Program-made: the position numbers and the translations under genes | Source: Pseudomonas hefeiensis | GTDB lineage: Bacteria; Pseudomonadota; Gammaproteobacteria; Pseudomonadales; Pseudomonadaceae | Direction: 5' to 3' | Assembly (NCBI RefSeq): GCF_030687835.1 | Contig: NZ_CP117449.1 | Coordinates: forward strand, 620,001-684,000 | DNA length: 64,000 bases | Part shown: positions 20,167 through 29,550 of the stretch, piece by piece | Position numbering within the stretch: position 1 is the stretch's first letter | Layout: the number at the start of each line of letters is the position of its first letter | Notes under the pieces: model-generated | Told to the model about the DNA's origin: nothing | What the model saw: only the letters and a program-made list of their open reading frames with translations | Database searches by the model: none

Positions 20167-20871
20167 ATGACTGCTCTGCGCCTTCCTATTTTGTGGCTCG
20201 CCGGCCTGCTTGGCCTGGCGGGTTGCAGCGTCAATCAGCCAGTATCGCTGTATCAACTCGACAGCGGAAATCCGGCCCAGCCTGCGCAAAGTGCAGGCAT
20301 GGCGGTATTGCTGGGCCCGGTATTGATTGCCGATTACCTGCAACGCGAAACCCTATTGCAACGCCAACCGGACGGCAGCCTGCAGGCCGCCACCGATGGT
20401 CGTTGGGCCGGTAGCCTGTCCTCGGACATCGACCAGTTGCTGCTGCGTCAGGTCGCCGGGCACCTGGACAGCCAGCGCGTGGTACTGGCGCCGGCCACCC
20501 AGGGCTTTACCCCGGATGTCCAGGTGTTGTTGTCGATTACCCGCCTGGATTCGGGCGAATCGCAACCGGCAGTGCTGGATGCCCAATGGCGGCTGATTGA
20601 CCGTCGCGGTAAGGTTCGCGAGAACCGTATCGTTCATCTGCAAGAGCAACATGCCGGCGGTACCGCTGCGCAGGTCCAGGCTCAGGGCGTGCTGCTGCAG
20701 CGCCTGGCCGAACAACTGTCCACGGCGCTCAAGCCTTTGGCCAACCAGCCTGCTGTCGCAGATGTGCCTCGCAAATCCGCTCCTGCTGCGACCAAGAAGG
20801 TCGAGAAGGAAAAGGACAAGATTCCTATGGCCTTGCCGATCCGTACGGACATGGAAGTGTTCAGGTTCTGA
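20167..20871 (+). CDS. PqiC-family ABC-transport auxiliary lipoprotein
   Basis: The 234-residue precursor has a lipoprotein signal and lipobox LAGC (Cys20). The mature segment (VSLYQLDSG, then VLLGPVLIADYLQRETLLQR, WAGSLSSDIDQLLLRQV) matches the PqiC/DUF330 family, outer-membrane lipoproteins linked to MCE-type lipid transport. No pqiA/pqiB or mla genes are adjacent, so its partner is elsewhere. A lysine-rich C-terminal tail (KKVEKEKDK) is an addition to the usual domain. A strong terminator follows. Confidence 0.8.
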   Translation: MTALRLPILWLAGLLGLAGCSVNQPVSLYQLDSGNPAQPAQSAGMAVLLGPVLIADYLQRETLLQRQPDGSLQAATDGRWAGSLSSDIDQLLLRQVAGHLDSQRVVLAPATQGFTPDVQVLLSITRLDSGESQPAVLDAQWRLIDRRGKVRENRIVHLQEQHAGGTAAQVQAQGVLLQRLAEQLSTALKPLANQPAVADVPRKSAPAATKKVEKEKDKIPMALPIRTDMEVFRF

Positions 20872-20887
20872 TGGTTGAACTGGATGC

Positions 20888-20922
20888 AAAACAAAGCCCG
20901 CGTTGATGCGGGCTTTGTTGTT
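20888..20922 (+). terminator. Rho-independent terminator of the pqiC-like gene
   Basis: A perfect stem AACAAAGCCCGC/GCGGGCTTTGTT with a 6-nt loop starts 18 nt after the stop codon. It is followed by a short T-rich tail (GTTTC). Confidence 0.85.
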
Positions 20923-20958
20923 TCTGCCATTAGGAATCTGTGGTGTCTGTGCTGGCCC

Positions 20959-21056
20959 TTTCGCGAGCAAGCCCGCTCCCACACTCGATCTTCAATTGGG
21001 CGCAGATCTCGTAGCCAATGGAGGTTCACTGTGGGAGCGGGCTTGCTCGCGAAGAG
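20959..21056. repeat. REP inverted pair
   Basis: TTCGCGAGCAAGCCCGCTCC at 20960 faces its inverse GGAGCGGGCTTGCTCGCGAA at 21033-21054. It lies between two terminators of convergent genes. Confidence 0.85.
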
Positions 21057-21070
21057 GCCAGTGACGGCAA

Positions 21071-21107
21071 TAAAAAAGCCCGCAGACAATCACTCATCTG
21101 CGGGCTT
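21071..21107 (-). terminator. Rho-independent terminator of the AhpA-like gene
   Basis: Stem AAGCCCGCAGA/TCTGCGGGCTT with an A6 run on its left side, which gives a U-tract on the minus-strand transcript. It lies 22 nt after the stop of the minus-strand gene. Confidence 0.85.
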
Positions 21108-21128
21108 CGCTATTTCAAGTGCTGAGGC

Positions 21129-22646
21129 TCAGGCCTGGCGCTCATGCATCCGCGCCAGTTGTCGCTCCAGCATCGACGGGTAAGGCTCCATCAGCCTCTC
21201 GACGCAGCATGCGCCTTCCGGGCTGGCGATCGGGCGGATGCGGGCGCGCTGGCGGATCAGGGCGTCGTCGTTGATCTTGCGCTCCACCAGCAGCAGGTTG
21301 CGGCTGTGCTGCGACAGGGCGAGGGCGTCCTGGGCGGTTTCGGTCAGCAACAGGTCGATCTGGCTCAGGCCGAACAACCCGTCGCCCAAGGTCAGGCCTA
21401 ATTGCAATTGCAGGGTGATGCCGCTGTCGGCGACTTCGATCTGCAACTGGTGGCCGAGGGCTCGGAGCAACTCGCCGCAGCAAATGGCATTGGTAAGGTA
21501 GTCATCCCCGCTGTCTTCGGTGTGGAACAGCATCAGCGTGCTGCCATCGTTCAGGGTGTGCAGTTGGCCCTGATAAAGCGATGCGGCCTGGTCCAGGCAG
21601 TCGCGGTAGCGCTCAAGCAGTTCCTTCAGGCGCGCCTGGGGCAGGCGGCGCAGTTGGTCCTGGGCGCCCAGTTGCACGGCCAGTACGGCGCTGTGTTGTG
21701 GCAGGTCCGAGGCGACGGGTCTGGCGACCGATTGCGGCTCATCGGCGATTGAGTCGTCACGCAGATCGGCGAAAGCATCGTCGTCTTCATCGTCCTCCAC
21801 CGTGCGTACCACGCGGCGTAGAGCGGGTTTGGAAACGGGGACCGGTTGGCTTTCGTCGAAGTCCGGGTCACGCAGGTTACGCACTTCGAAACCGGGTTCG
21901 GCTTCGTCGTCATCAATGTAGTCGATGTCTTCAGGCTCTGGCACGGGCTCAGGTTCCGGCGCGAAGCTGGCGTGCAGTTGCCGGGCCAGATCGCCTATTT
22001 CGTCTTGGCGCTGGGTGGCTGGGGTGTGTTCGTCGATGTCCCGCAACCAGACACGCAATTGCAGCAGCGGCGTAGAAATGTGTCGTCCCAGGCGCAGGCT
22101 CAGTGCCAGTGCCAGCGCCAGCAATATCGCGCTGAGGATGCCCATGCTTTGCAGGCTGATGGTCATCGGTTGCTGGAACTGGTCCATGTCCAGGCTGATG
22201 CGCAGTTGCCCGGCGGTCACGTCCTGGAAGGTGATCTTGCTTTGGTACATACCGCCGGATTCGCCCAGCAGGCCCGGCTTGGGGCGTTGACCGGCTTCGG
22301 CGAGGATGCGGTTGTCCACGCTATAGATGGCGGCGTGTGCCACCAGTTTGTTTTTGGTGAGGTTGTTGAGCAGCACGTTGAGGCTGAGGATGTCGTTGGA
22401 CACCAGCAGCTCGGTGGCGGAGGTGGCGGTCTGCGTGGTCAGGCTCTCGCCCAGGGCATCAGCCTGCTCGTGCATTGCCTGCTTGAACTGCAGGCCCATC
22501 ACGCAGGCATAGATCACCAGGGCCAGGGCGACCAGGATCACGTTATGGCTGGCAATGCGTAATGCAATCGGCACGCGACGGTGGCGCAGTGCACGGAAGA
22601 TCAGCAGAAAGAAATTGTCGGTTTTGACTGGCGTGGGCCGGTTCAC
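21129..22646 (-). CDS. AhpA/YtjB (Smp) family inner-membrane protein
   Basis: A 505-residue inner-membrane protein. Two transmembrane helices (about residues 30-50 and 165-185) flank a periplasmic domain (about 50-160), matching the Smp/YtjB/AhpA family encoded divergently from serB in E. coli and pseudomonads. A cytoplasmic HAMP-like region, a very acidic linker (about residues 215-310, rich in Asp/Glu) and a C-terminal domain of unknown type, possibly cyclase-like, follow. The GTG at 22646 (VNRPTPVKTDNFF) was chosen because codons further upstream run into the serB promoter region. The role is unknown; signalling is suggested by layout only. Confidence 0.75.
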   Translation of the reverse strand: MNRPTPVKTDNFFLLIFRALRHRRVPIALRIASHNVILVALALVIYACVMGLQFKQAMHEQADALGESLTTQTATSATELLVSNDILSLNVLLNNLTKNKLVAHAAIYSVDNRILAEAGQRPKPGLLGESGGMYQSKITFQDVTAGQLRISLDMDQFQQPMTISLQSMGILSAILLALALALSLRLGRHISTPLLQLRVWLRDIDEHTPATQRQDEIGDLARQLHASFAPEPEPVPEPEDIDYIDDDEAEPGFEVRNLRDPDFDESQPVPVSKPALRRVVRTVEDDEDDDAFADLRDDSIADEPQSVARPVASDLPQHSAVLAVQLGAQDQLRRLPQARLKELLERYRDCLDQAASLYQGQLHTLNDGSTLMLFHTEDSGDDYLTNAICCGELLRALGHQLQIEVADSGITLQLQLGLTLGDGLFGLSQIDLLLTETAQDALALSQHSRNLLLVERKINDDALIRQRARIRPIASPEGACCVERLMEPYPSMLERQLARMHERQA

Positions 22647-22779
22647 TGAGCTCGGCTCTTTGTCCGTGAAATTGACGCGCAGTATAGCGACAGCCCCATG
22701 ACCGGCAAAGCACCGACGGTGCCCGATGGTCACTGAAAGTGGGTAGAATGCGGTTTTTTTCCACCTGCGGGGGTGCGCC

Positions 22780-23994
22780 TTGCGCGAAATCGTCCTGATA
22801 AACATCACTGGCAGTGACCGTCCGGGTCTGACTGCGGCCATTACCGGCGTTCTGGCCCAGGGTGGTGTGAACATTCTCGACATTGGTCAGGCGGTGATTC
22901 ACGACACATTGTCGTTCGGCATCCTGGTTGAAATCCCCGACGCCGAACAGAGCAAGTCGGTGCTCAAGGACATCCTGTTCACCGCCTACAAGCTCGACCA
23001 ACAGGTGCGTTTCACCCCGGTGTCCGAAGCTGATTACCAACATTGGGTGAGCGGCCAGGGCAAGACACGCCACATCGTGACCCTGTTGACCCGCAAGGTC
23101 ACCGCCGAGCAATTGCAGAGAGTCAGTTCGATCACTGCCAAATACGACCTGAACATCGACCACATCGACCGGTTGTCCGGGCGCATGCCGCTGGATACGC
23201 CGGATGACCAGGGCAAGGGCTGCATCGAGTTCTCCGTACGCGGCGAGCCGGCCGATCCCCAGGCGCTGCGTGCCGAATTCCTCAGCGTGGCCCAGGAGCT
23301 GAACGTCGACATCGCGTTCCAGGAAGACTCACTGTTTCGGCGTAACCGCCGTCTGGCCGTGTTCGACATGGATTCGACGTTGATCGAAGCCGAGGTCATT
23401 GATGAGCTGGCCAAGGCCGCCGGCGTGGGCGATAAGGTGTCGGCCATCACTGAGCGAGCCATGGCTGGTGAGTTGGATTTTCGCGCCAGCTTCAAGGAGC
23501 GCCTGGCGCTGCTCAAGGGGCTGGACGTCAGCGTGCTGGACTCCATTGGCGCTTCGCTGCGCCTGACCGAAGGCGCCGAAACCCTGTTCGCCGAACTCAA
23601 GCGTTTGGGCTACAAAACCGCGATCCTGTCCGGTGGTTTCACTTACTTCGCCAAGCAATTGCAGGCCAAACTCGGCATCGACTACGTGTTCGCCAATGAA
23701 CTGGAAGTAGTGGATGGTAAGGTCACTGGCGTGGCGGTCGAACCGATCGTTGATGCCCAGCGCAAGGCCGATCTATTGCGCGAACTGGTCGAGAAGGAAG
23801 GCCTGCGCCTGGAGCAGACCATCGCCGTGGGCGACGGTGCCAACGACCTGCCAATGCTGGCGATCGCCGGTCTGGGCGTGGCGTTCCGGGCTAAACCGCT
23901 GGTCAAGCAGTCGGCCCGGCAGGCGATCTCCACCCTGGGGTTGGATGGGGTGTTGTATCTGCTCGGCTTCAGGGATCGCGACGGGCAGCTTTGA
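22780..23994 (+). CDS. serB: Phosphoserine phosphatase
   Basis: SerB makes serine from phosphoserine, the last step of serine synthesis. The 404 residues have an N-terminal ACT-like regulatory region (REIVLINITGSDRPGLTAAI, about 1-85), a second ACT-like segment, and a HAD phosphatase domain. Its nucleophile motif is DMDSTL (Asp196, acid/base Asp198); LSGGFTYFA and GDGANDLPML complete the active site. The start is TTG at 22780, with a GGGGG stretch eight nt upstream. The long ACT-bearing form is usual in Pseudomonas. Confidence 0.95.
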   Translation: MREIVLINITGSDRPGLTAAITGVLAQGGVNILDIGQAVIHDTLSFGILVEIPDAEQSKSVLKDILFTAYKLDQQVRFTPVSEADYQHWVSGQGKTRHIVTLLTRKVTAEQLQRVSSITAKYDLNIDHIDRLSGRMPLDTPDDQGKGCIEFSVRGEPADPQALRAEFLSVAQELNVDIAFQEDSLFRRNRRLAVFDMDSTLIEAEVIDELAKAAGVGDKVSAITERAMAGELDFRASFKERLALLKGLDVSVLDSIGASLRLTEGAETLFAELKRLGYKTAILSGGFTYFAKQLQAKLGIDYVFANELEVVDGKVTGVAVEPIVDAQRKADLLRELVEKEGLRLEQTIAVGDGANDLPMLAIAGLGVAFRAKPLVKQSARQAISTLGLDGVLYLLGFRDRDGQL

Positions 23995-24023
23995 CTCAAT
24001 CTCCTGTGGCAAGGGAATTCATC

Positions 24024-24113
24024 TGTGGGAGCAAGGCTTGCCTGCGATAAACGACAACGCGGCCTATAAAAAAGCCGCGGTGCCTGCATCGCGAGCAAGC
24101 TTTGCTCCCACAC
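24024..24113. repeat. REP inverted pair
   Basis: TGTGGGAGCAAGGCTTGCCT faces ATCGCGAGCAAGCTTTGCTC, between the convergent serB and PilZ-like genes. Confidence 0.8.
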
Positions 24114-24150
24114 AGAGCTCTCTCTTCACAAAGGGTTATGTGTTGGCGGT

Positions 24151-25911
24151 CTAAAGCGACTTCCACAACGAATCAAAATTCCCTTCATTGTCGTGGCCAT
24201 CTACGGTGGTCCCTGAATCCTCCTGGCGATAAGCAAACTGGTTGAAGCTGTGCGTGCTGGTCACCCGTCGGTCCAGGCTGGCGCGGCGTTCCTGGCCGTT
24301 AGTATTGATCAGCACTTGCTGACCTTCCTGGAAAGGCAGGCGGGGCGCGATCATGGTGGGTGGCAGGTCAATGGCGCTGATCTCGGGCAGCAACAGTCCT
24401 CGCAGGTAGTGATTCTGCTCATCCTTCTCTCGTACCAGTTGCAGCCCGCAAGGCTGGGCATGGGGCGCGACCAGCTCGATACCCATTTGCATGGCACCAT
24501 TGCGCACCTGTCTGATCCAGCGCACTACGGCGATGCTCCAGGCTTGATCGTTAGTGTCGCGAATGCCGACCATTTCCCCGGCCTGCAGTTGCTCGGGTAC
24601 CTCTTTCGGCCAGCCGAGGCAGTAACCTCCTGGGCTGTGGTTGATGATGGGCAGGTCGTACGTCGCAAAGTGATGCCGGTTGTCGGAGCTGGCACCGTCG
24701 TCATCGGCCGGATTGACCGGATACTCGATTTCTTCATAGGGCAACAGATCACTGTCCCCGGCCGGAGCGGCGTCGAAGGCCTGGCTCCAGGCGTCGTTGG
24801 TCTTGCTCGGTGATGCTTCGAACCGGGCCTTGCGCGTTGCAGTGTCCTTCAGGATTTCGCTGAAAGAGCGCTCGCCGCCTAGGTAATAGTGCAAAGCGCT
24901 CATGCCCACGCAGAGCGTCAGCGTGCCATTGCCCTCTGTGCGCTGGAAGCTGCGCTCGACCGCTTCGCCCCAGGCGGCTTGCAGGTGATGCAAGGTGTCG
25001 GCGCTCATTGCACCAGGCACTGGCAGGGTGTGATCGTCAGGTTGTTCCAGATGAGTGGCAATGGCACGCACCAGTGGCTGTGGATCGAAGCCCAGCAGGC
25101 TTGGTTGTTGCTCGGCTCTGAACTTGGAGCGATAGCGCGGCCCGACATCCAGTTGCGGTGCAACGGCGAACAGACTCATGGCGGTGACCGTGGGGTCCAG
25201 TGTGACCCTTTGACTCCAGGATTCCAGCACCTCGACGAGCCGCGCAATCTGGCCCTGGCGCAGTTGATTACTGCGTGAGGCGCCCAGCAGCAGGGCGACC
25301 ACGTAGGTTTGCTCGGCACTCAACTGGTGAACCTGGCTGGCCAGTTCATCGCTGACGCTGAGGTGTTGCAGCCGATGGTGGCAGGCGACTCGATATAGCT
25401 GATGCAAATCAAGCCACAGTCCTTCAGGTACCGGGCTATACAACTGGCTGACACGCAGCAGCGCGCCGTCCAGGGCATGCATCGCGCGCTGCAGCGCGGT
25501 GCTCAGCAGGCGGGCGCGGTCCTTGGTGTATTTCGGCGAGATACGCGCGACGATCTGTTTATAACCCATGGCCAATTGAGTTTGCAGGGCCTGGCACAGG
25601 TTGACGATCTTGCGCGAGCGCTCATCCAGGACGATGGCCTGTTGCAGAAAATGCCGCTCCAGGTGTTTGCAGACGTAATACACCTCGGGTCGCAGCAATT
25701 CGAGCAGTTGCAGGCGATTATCGCTGGGCGTGAGCAACTGGTTGAGTTCGCCGATGGCCTGGTACAACAGACGTGCGGTTTCGCCGATATTGGCCTTGGG
25801 CAGGTTGGCGATCCAGCGCTTGAGTTCGCGCGGCGTGGCATCGCAGAACGACAGGCGTGACTGTGTCGGTGTCAGAACGCGCGTTAACTGGAGAGGGCTG
25901 GTCTCATTCAT
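24151..25911 (-). CDS. Large protein with PilZ-like C-terminal domain
   Basis: The 586-residue cytoplasmic protein has a long helical N-terminal part (about 1-420), starting TPTQSRLSFCDATPRELKRWI. A beta-rich C-terminal region (about 440-570) contains NHSPGGYCLGW, VGIRDTNDQAWSIAVVRWIR and GIELVAP, resembling the PilZ c-di-GMP receptor fold (compare D/NxSxxG). The arginine-rich RxxxR motif in front is not clear, so ligand binding is uncertain. The start at 25911 (MNETSPLQLT) replaces a longer frame beginning in a REP. In P. aeruginosa the homologue sits beside fimX, a c-di-GMP protein; fimX is not present here. Confidence 0.65.
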   Translation of the reverse strand: MNETSPLQLTRVLTPTQSRLSFCDATPRELKRWIANLPKANIGETARLLYQAIGELNQLLTPSDNRLQLLELLRPEVYYVCKHLERHFLQQAIVLDERSRKIVNLCQALQTQLAMGYKQIVARISPKYTKDRARLLSTALQRAMHALDGALLRVSQLYSPVPEGLWLDLHQLYRVACHHRLQHLSVSDELASQVHQLSAEQTYVVALLLGASRSNQLRQGQIARLVEVLESWSQRVTLDPTVTAMSLFAVAPQLDVGPRYRSKFRAEQQPSLLGFDPQPLVRAIATHLEQPDDHTLPVPGAMSADTLHHLQAAWGEAVERSFQRTEGNGTLTLCVGMSALHYYLGGERSFSEILKDTATRKARFEASPSKTNDAWSQAFDAAPAGDSDLLPYEEIEYPVNPADDDGASSDNRHHFATYDLPIINHSPGGYCLGWPKEVPEQLQAGEMVGIRDTNDQAWSIAVVRWIRQVRNGAMQMGIELVAPHAQPCGLQLVREKDEQNHYLRGLLLPEISAIDLPPTMIAPRLPFQEGQQVLINTNGQERRASLDRRVTSTHSFNQFAYRQEDSGTTVDGHDNEGNFDSLWKSL

Positions 25912-25990
25912 GCCGTGGATGGGCTCCGGCGGGAAATGAAGGGATGTTTCCAACTCTAGCAGTTGACAGGGAAGCGCGCCGCGCTGGATG

Positions 25991-26082
25991 TGCTGCGGGA
26001 GCAAAGCTTGCTCGCGATGCAGGCGCCGCAGTCTTTTTCAGGCTGCGTTATCGTTCATCGCGGCCAAGCCTTGCTCCCACAG
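25991..26082. repeat. REP inverted pair
   Basis: TGCGGGAGCAAAGCTTGCTC faces GGCCAAGCCTTGCTCCCACA between psd and the PilZ-like gene. Confidence 0.8.
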
Positions 26083-26107
26083 GCCTGCTTCCAAGGGCGG
26101 GCGTGAA

Positions 26108-26968
26108 TCAGGCTTTTGGCAATGCCAACCCCTGGCCCATCTGCACAGGCGAACCTGCCACCAGGTCTTCAACCCATTTCACCTGATCCGGGCCGAACAG
26201 CACGATGGCGGTCGATCCCAGTTTGAAGCGGCCCAGTTCGGCACCTTTCTCCAGGTGGATCGGCGCGCGGGCGGTTTCGTCGTAGCGGAAGGTTTTCAGC
26301 TCGCGCTTGGGCGGAGTCACCAGCCCGGCCCAGACGGTTTCGATGGAGGCAACGATCATCGCGCCCACCAGCACCACGGCCATGGGGCCGCGCTCGGTGT
26401 CGAAAATGCACGCCACGCGCTCGTTACGGGCGAACAGCTCCGGAACGTTCTCGGCGGTGGTCTGGTTCACCGAGAAAATCCGCCCCGGGATGTAGACCAT
26501 TTCCCGCAGGGTGCCGGCCAGCGGCATGTGCACGCGGTGGTAATCCTTGGGCGACAGGTAGATGGTGGCGAAATCACCGCCCATGAACGGCGCTGCGTTG
26601 GCCGCGTCGCCGCCCAGCAGTTCCAGCACACTGAAGCTGTGGCCCTTGGCCTGGAATACCCGCCCGTGCTCAATCGGGCCGAGTTGGCTGACGGAACCGT
26701 CGGCGGGGCTGAGGATGGCCCCTGGGGTTTGGTCCAGTGGGCGGGCGCCTTCTTTCAGCGCTCGAGTGAAGAACGCATTGAAATGCTCGTAGGCGGTGAG
26801 GTCTTCGACCAGCGCCTGGGACATGTCCACCTGATAACGTTTGGCGAACCACTGGGTGAAGGCATTCTTGAACCAGCGCACGCGGCATTCGGCAATGCAG
26901 CCGGCCAGGCGAGACAGCAGGTGGTGAGGGAGCAGGTATTGGCTGAGGATGAACAAACGGTTTTTCAT
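26108..26968 (-). CDS. psd: Phosphatidylserine decarboxylase proenzyme
   Basis: Psd converts phosphatidylserine to phosphatidylethanolamine at the inner membrane. The 286-residue proenzyme carries the self-cleavage motif LGST near residues 250-253, giving a large beta chain and a small pyruvoyl-bearing alpha chain. [11 protein letters not shown] and [11 protein letters not shown] (catalytic Asp/His) are present. It lies 19 nt downstream of rhdA on the same strand, so the two are likely co-transcribed. Confidence 0.96.
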   Translation of the reverse strand: MKNRLFILSQYLLPHHLLSRLAGCIAECRVRWFKNAFTQWFAKRYQVDMSQALVEDLTAYEHFNAFFTRALKEGARPLDQTPGAILSPADGSVSQLGPIEHGRVFQAKGHSFSVLELLGGDAANAAPFMGGDFATIYLSPKDYHRVHMPLAGTLREMVYIPGRIFSVNQTTAENVPELFARNERVACIFDTERGPMAVVLVGAMIVASIETVWAGLVTPPKRELKTFRYDETARAPIHLEKGAELGRFKLGSTAIVLFGPDQVKWVEDLVAGSPVQMGQGLALPKA

Positions 26969-26987
26969 TAACTGTCCTTAGGAACCT

Positions 26988-27803
26988 TCAGAGCTCGATG
27001 GGGGTGTCGGGGTGGTTGCCCCATTCGCCCCAGGAACCGGCATAGCCTTTGACTCGCGGATAACCGAGCGCCTTGGCCACCAGATAGGTGAAGCCAGAGC
27101 GGTGGTGGGTCTGGCAGTGGGTGATGATTTCTTTATCAGGCGTGATGCCCAATTGTTCGAGGATCTGCGGCATGTCGCTGCGGATGCGCAGGTTGCGCGC
27201 CTGATCCATGCCGGCGGTCCACTCGAAGTTGATCGCGCCGGGAATATGCCCGCCTCTGGCCGCTACGACTTTCTCGCCGGAATATTCCAGCGGTCCGCGT
27301 GCGTCCCAGATCGCCAGGTCAGCGGCACCGAGGCGGCTTTGCAGGTATTCGCGGGTGGCGGTGGGTTCATCGTGCAGGGTCAGGCTCACCGGGCCTGCGC
27401 CGGGCGCCGGCACTTCAGTGGAGACCGGCAGGCCTTCGTCCAGCCACGACAGCAAGCCGCCGTCGAGGTAGTGGTAGTTCGAATGGCCGATCACATCCAG
27501 CAGCCAGATAAAACGTCCGGCCCAGCCGCCACCTTCATCGTCATAGACCACGTAGACCGCGTCCGGGTTATGCCCGAGTTCACCGAACAGTGCCTCAAGA
27601 TCGGCCTTTGCCGGCAACAGGCCCGGCGCCGGGGGCTGGCCCAGTTGGGTGCGCTTGGGGTCGACAAAACGTGCGCGGGGGATGTGCCCGGTGCTATAGC
27701 GGGCTGCGCTGGTCAGGTCCACCAGGATCAGTTCGCGGGCGTCGAGGCGCGAGAGCAGGTCGCTCGGCTCGATCACCAGCGGCAAGCCAGAGAAGTCAGG
27801 CAT
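26988..27803 (-). CDS. rhdA: Thiosulfate sulfurtransferase (rhodanese) RhdA
   Basis: A 271-residue two-domain rhodanese that transfers sulfane sulfur from thiosulfate to cyanide or other acceptors. The inactive N-terminal domain covers about residues 1-130. The catalytic domain holds the loop CQTHHRSG with Cys230, the same position and sequence as the well-studied Azotobacter vinelandii RhdA. ATG 27803 (MPDFSGLPLVIEP) was preferred over an ATG seven codons upstream because it matches the family N-terminus. Lies between the HDOD gene and psd. Confidence 0.94.
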   Translation of the reverse strand: MPDFSGLPLVIEPSDLLSRLDARELILVDLTSAARYSTGHIPRARFVDPKRTQLGQPPAPGLLPAKADLEALFGELGHNPDAVYVVYDDEGGGWAGRFIWLLDVIGHSNYHYLDGGLLSWLDEGLPVSTEVPAPGAGPVSLTLHDEPTATREYLQSRLGAADLAIWDARGPLEYSGEKVVAARGGHIPGAINFEWTAGMDQARNLRIRSDMPQILEQLGITPDKEIITHCQTHHRSGFTYLVAKALGYPRVKGYAGSWGEWGNHPDTPIEL

Positions 27804-27845
27804 GTGAGGTCTCCAGAGGCGCAAAGGGAAAGGATTGTATCAAGA

Positions 27846-29384
27846 TCAGCGGCCGCGGTTGGTAAAGCTGTGCAGGGCTCGTTCGATGCATTGCACGGTT
27901 TTGCCGAAGGCCTGCACCGTCACGTCCGAGAACGGCCCGCCGCCCTGGTCCACCGCCACCAGCATGATCACCCGGCCGTTGCAGGTCAGTGAGCGAAGCA
28001 GCAGGTGTTCGCCGCGGAACAGGCTGCGTAGTCCCGGCGGCAGCAATGCCGAAAACTGGGCGTTGTTGTCCGGGTTCAGGCGAACTTGGGCCTGTTGGGC
28101 CTGCAACCGTTGCAACACCTTGCTTTGGCTGATGGAAAAACTCATGGCCGCCGCTTCTTTGGGCAGGCCGGCGATCTGATGCACGCGCAGGCTGGTCTGG
28201 CTGCGGTCGGCCATCAGAATCATCACCCTGCGCATGCCGCATGCCACCAGTGCGTCCCGTGCCGATGTGGTCAGATGCATGGCGTTGCTGAACGGGCTCG
28301 GTTCTACCAGCAGTTCGGCGCATTGCTTGCGCCACTGGGTCAGGTCTTCGGCGCTGGGCGGGGCGGCTGGCAGCAGCCCCGGGTGGACGCGCCGGCTGCC
28401 CCGGGGCCAGATCAACGCCACGGCCGGATGCCAGAGGTCTGGCATGGTGTTATGACGGGCGCTGTTGACGGCTTGCTGGTGCAATTGCTGCTGGACGTCA
28501 TCCATGGACATTTGCAGATACAAACTAGTGAGATATTGCCAGCGGGTACTGTGAGGGCCATCCCACGCCTGTTGTGCTGAAAGGGCCAGGCCGTTGGCCA
28601 GCAGCACTGTGTTGGCCGGCTGATTGAGCCAGCGCCGCAGGGTCGGGTCATCGTCCAGGCGATTGCGCTGGCGCAGCGGGTGTTCGCTATCGCGGGCTAT
28701 ACGCAGCACTTGCACCAGTTCGCGACGTTCGTTGAGCAGCAGGCGGTAGCCCTGCGCCACCCAGATCGGCAGGCGCCAGGTCTCCACCAGTGCCAGGCAG
28801 ATTTTCAGCAGGCCGACGCCGAACAACTCGCGCTCCACCTTGCTCGCAGACTGGCCTTTGTGGACAACCCGCAACTCCCACTCTCCCAGCAATCCTGGAT
28901 GAGTCAGGGCCAGCGGCCAGAGCGGTGACAGAAACAACAGGCTGCCCCAGTGGATGTCTTGCCACAGCCGCGCCAGGCGGCTGGCAAAGAAGCCATTGGC
29001 CTGTTGCGTTGCATGCTGGCTGATCAATTGCAGCTGGCGCAGGGCGATGGGTATCTGCTGCTCGGGCAACGAGGGCAGGCGCGCGAGCAATTCTTCGGTG
29101 CGCTTGAGGCCGAGGCGGTTGATGGCCACTTCGAGGTTTTCTGCCGGTTCCGCAAAGTTGCCATGGGTGTGATGGTTGGCTTCACGGATGACGCTCAGCG
29201 CCAGGGCAGGGCTGTCCTGGATCAGCTCGGCAATGTCACGCAGTGAGCGGTTGCTGTCGGCAATGGCTTTGCAGACCAGGTCATGACTGGCCTGGGGTAC
29301 TGGCAGATGGACGCCCTCGAGCAGCTTTACCCAGCCTTCGAGCGTGGTCGGTCGTGGAGTTGGAACCTTCGTTTCGTTAGCCAT
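27846..29384 (-). CDS. HDOD domain protein
   Basis: This 512-residue cytoplasmic protein begins with a short leader, then an HDOD domain (about 25-240: VPQASHDLVCKAIADSNRSLRDIAELIQ, IQDSPALALSVIREANH, AINRLG). A C-terminal segment (about 370-510) resembles a GAF-type sensor (ALVACGMRRVMILMADR, LRSLTCNGRVIMLVAVDQGG). HDOD proteins are HD-like but usually lack the metal-binding residues and work as signalling adaptors, often in motility or chemotaxis. It is divergent from motAB, which fits that idea. The specific role is unknown. Confidence 0.8.
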   Translation of the reverse strand: MANETKVPTPRPTTLEGWVKLLEGVHLPVPQASHDLVCKAIADSNRSLRDIAELIQDSPALALSVIREANHHTHGNFAEPAENLEVAINRLGLKRTEELLARLPSLPEQQIPIALRQLQLISQHATQQANGFFASRLARLWQDIHWGSLLFLSPLWPLALTHPGLLGEWELRVVHKGQSASKVERELFGVGLLKICLALVETWRLPIWVAQGYRLLLNERRELVQVLRIARDSEHPLRQRNRLDDDPTLRRWLNQPANTVLLANGLALSAQQAWDGPHSTRWQYLTSLYLQMSMDDVQQQLHQQAVNSARHNTMPDLWHPAVALIWPRGSRRVHPGLLPAAPPSAEDLTQWRKQCAELLVEPSPFSNAMHLTTSARDALVACGMRRVMILMADRSQTSLRVHQIAGLPKEAAAMSFSISQSKVLQRLQAQQAQVRLNPDNNAQFSALLPPGLRSLFRGEHLLLRSLTCNGRVIMLVAVDQGGGPFSDVTVQAFGKTVQCIERALHSFTNRGR

Positions 29385-29455
29385 GGCTGGACGCGATCAT
29401 CATAGGGAGTATCTACGCCCGGAACGGGGCAAATTGGCTTTTCGCCTGAACTGAC

Positions 29456-29482
29456 TATAGTCTGGCGCAGTTTTGCCGATAA
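29456..29482 (+). promoter_or_regulatory. Sigma-28 (FliA) promoter of motAB
   Basis: TATAGTCT, 11 nt, then GCCGATAA. The -10 matches the FliA consensus completely, the -35 at 6 of 8 positions (consensus TAAAGTTT), and the spacing is exact. It lies 69 nt before the motA ATG. Confidence 0.85.
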
Positions 29483-29550
29483 GTAGAAGAAGAGATTTTT
29501 CAGCTTCCGAATATGACCTTGAACCCGACTTAAATAAGTACTTTCTATCT

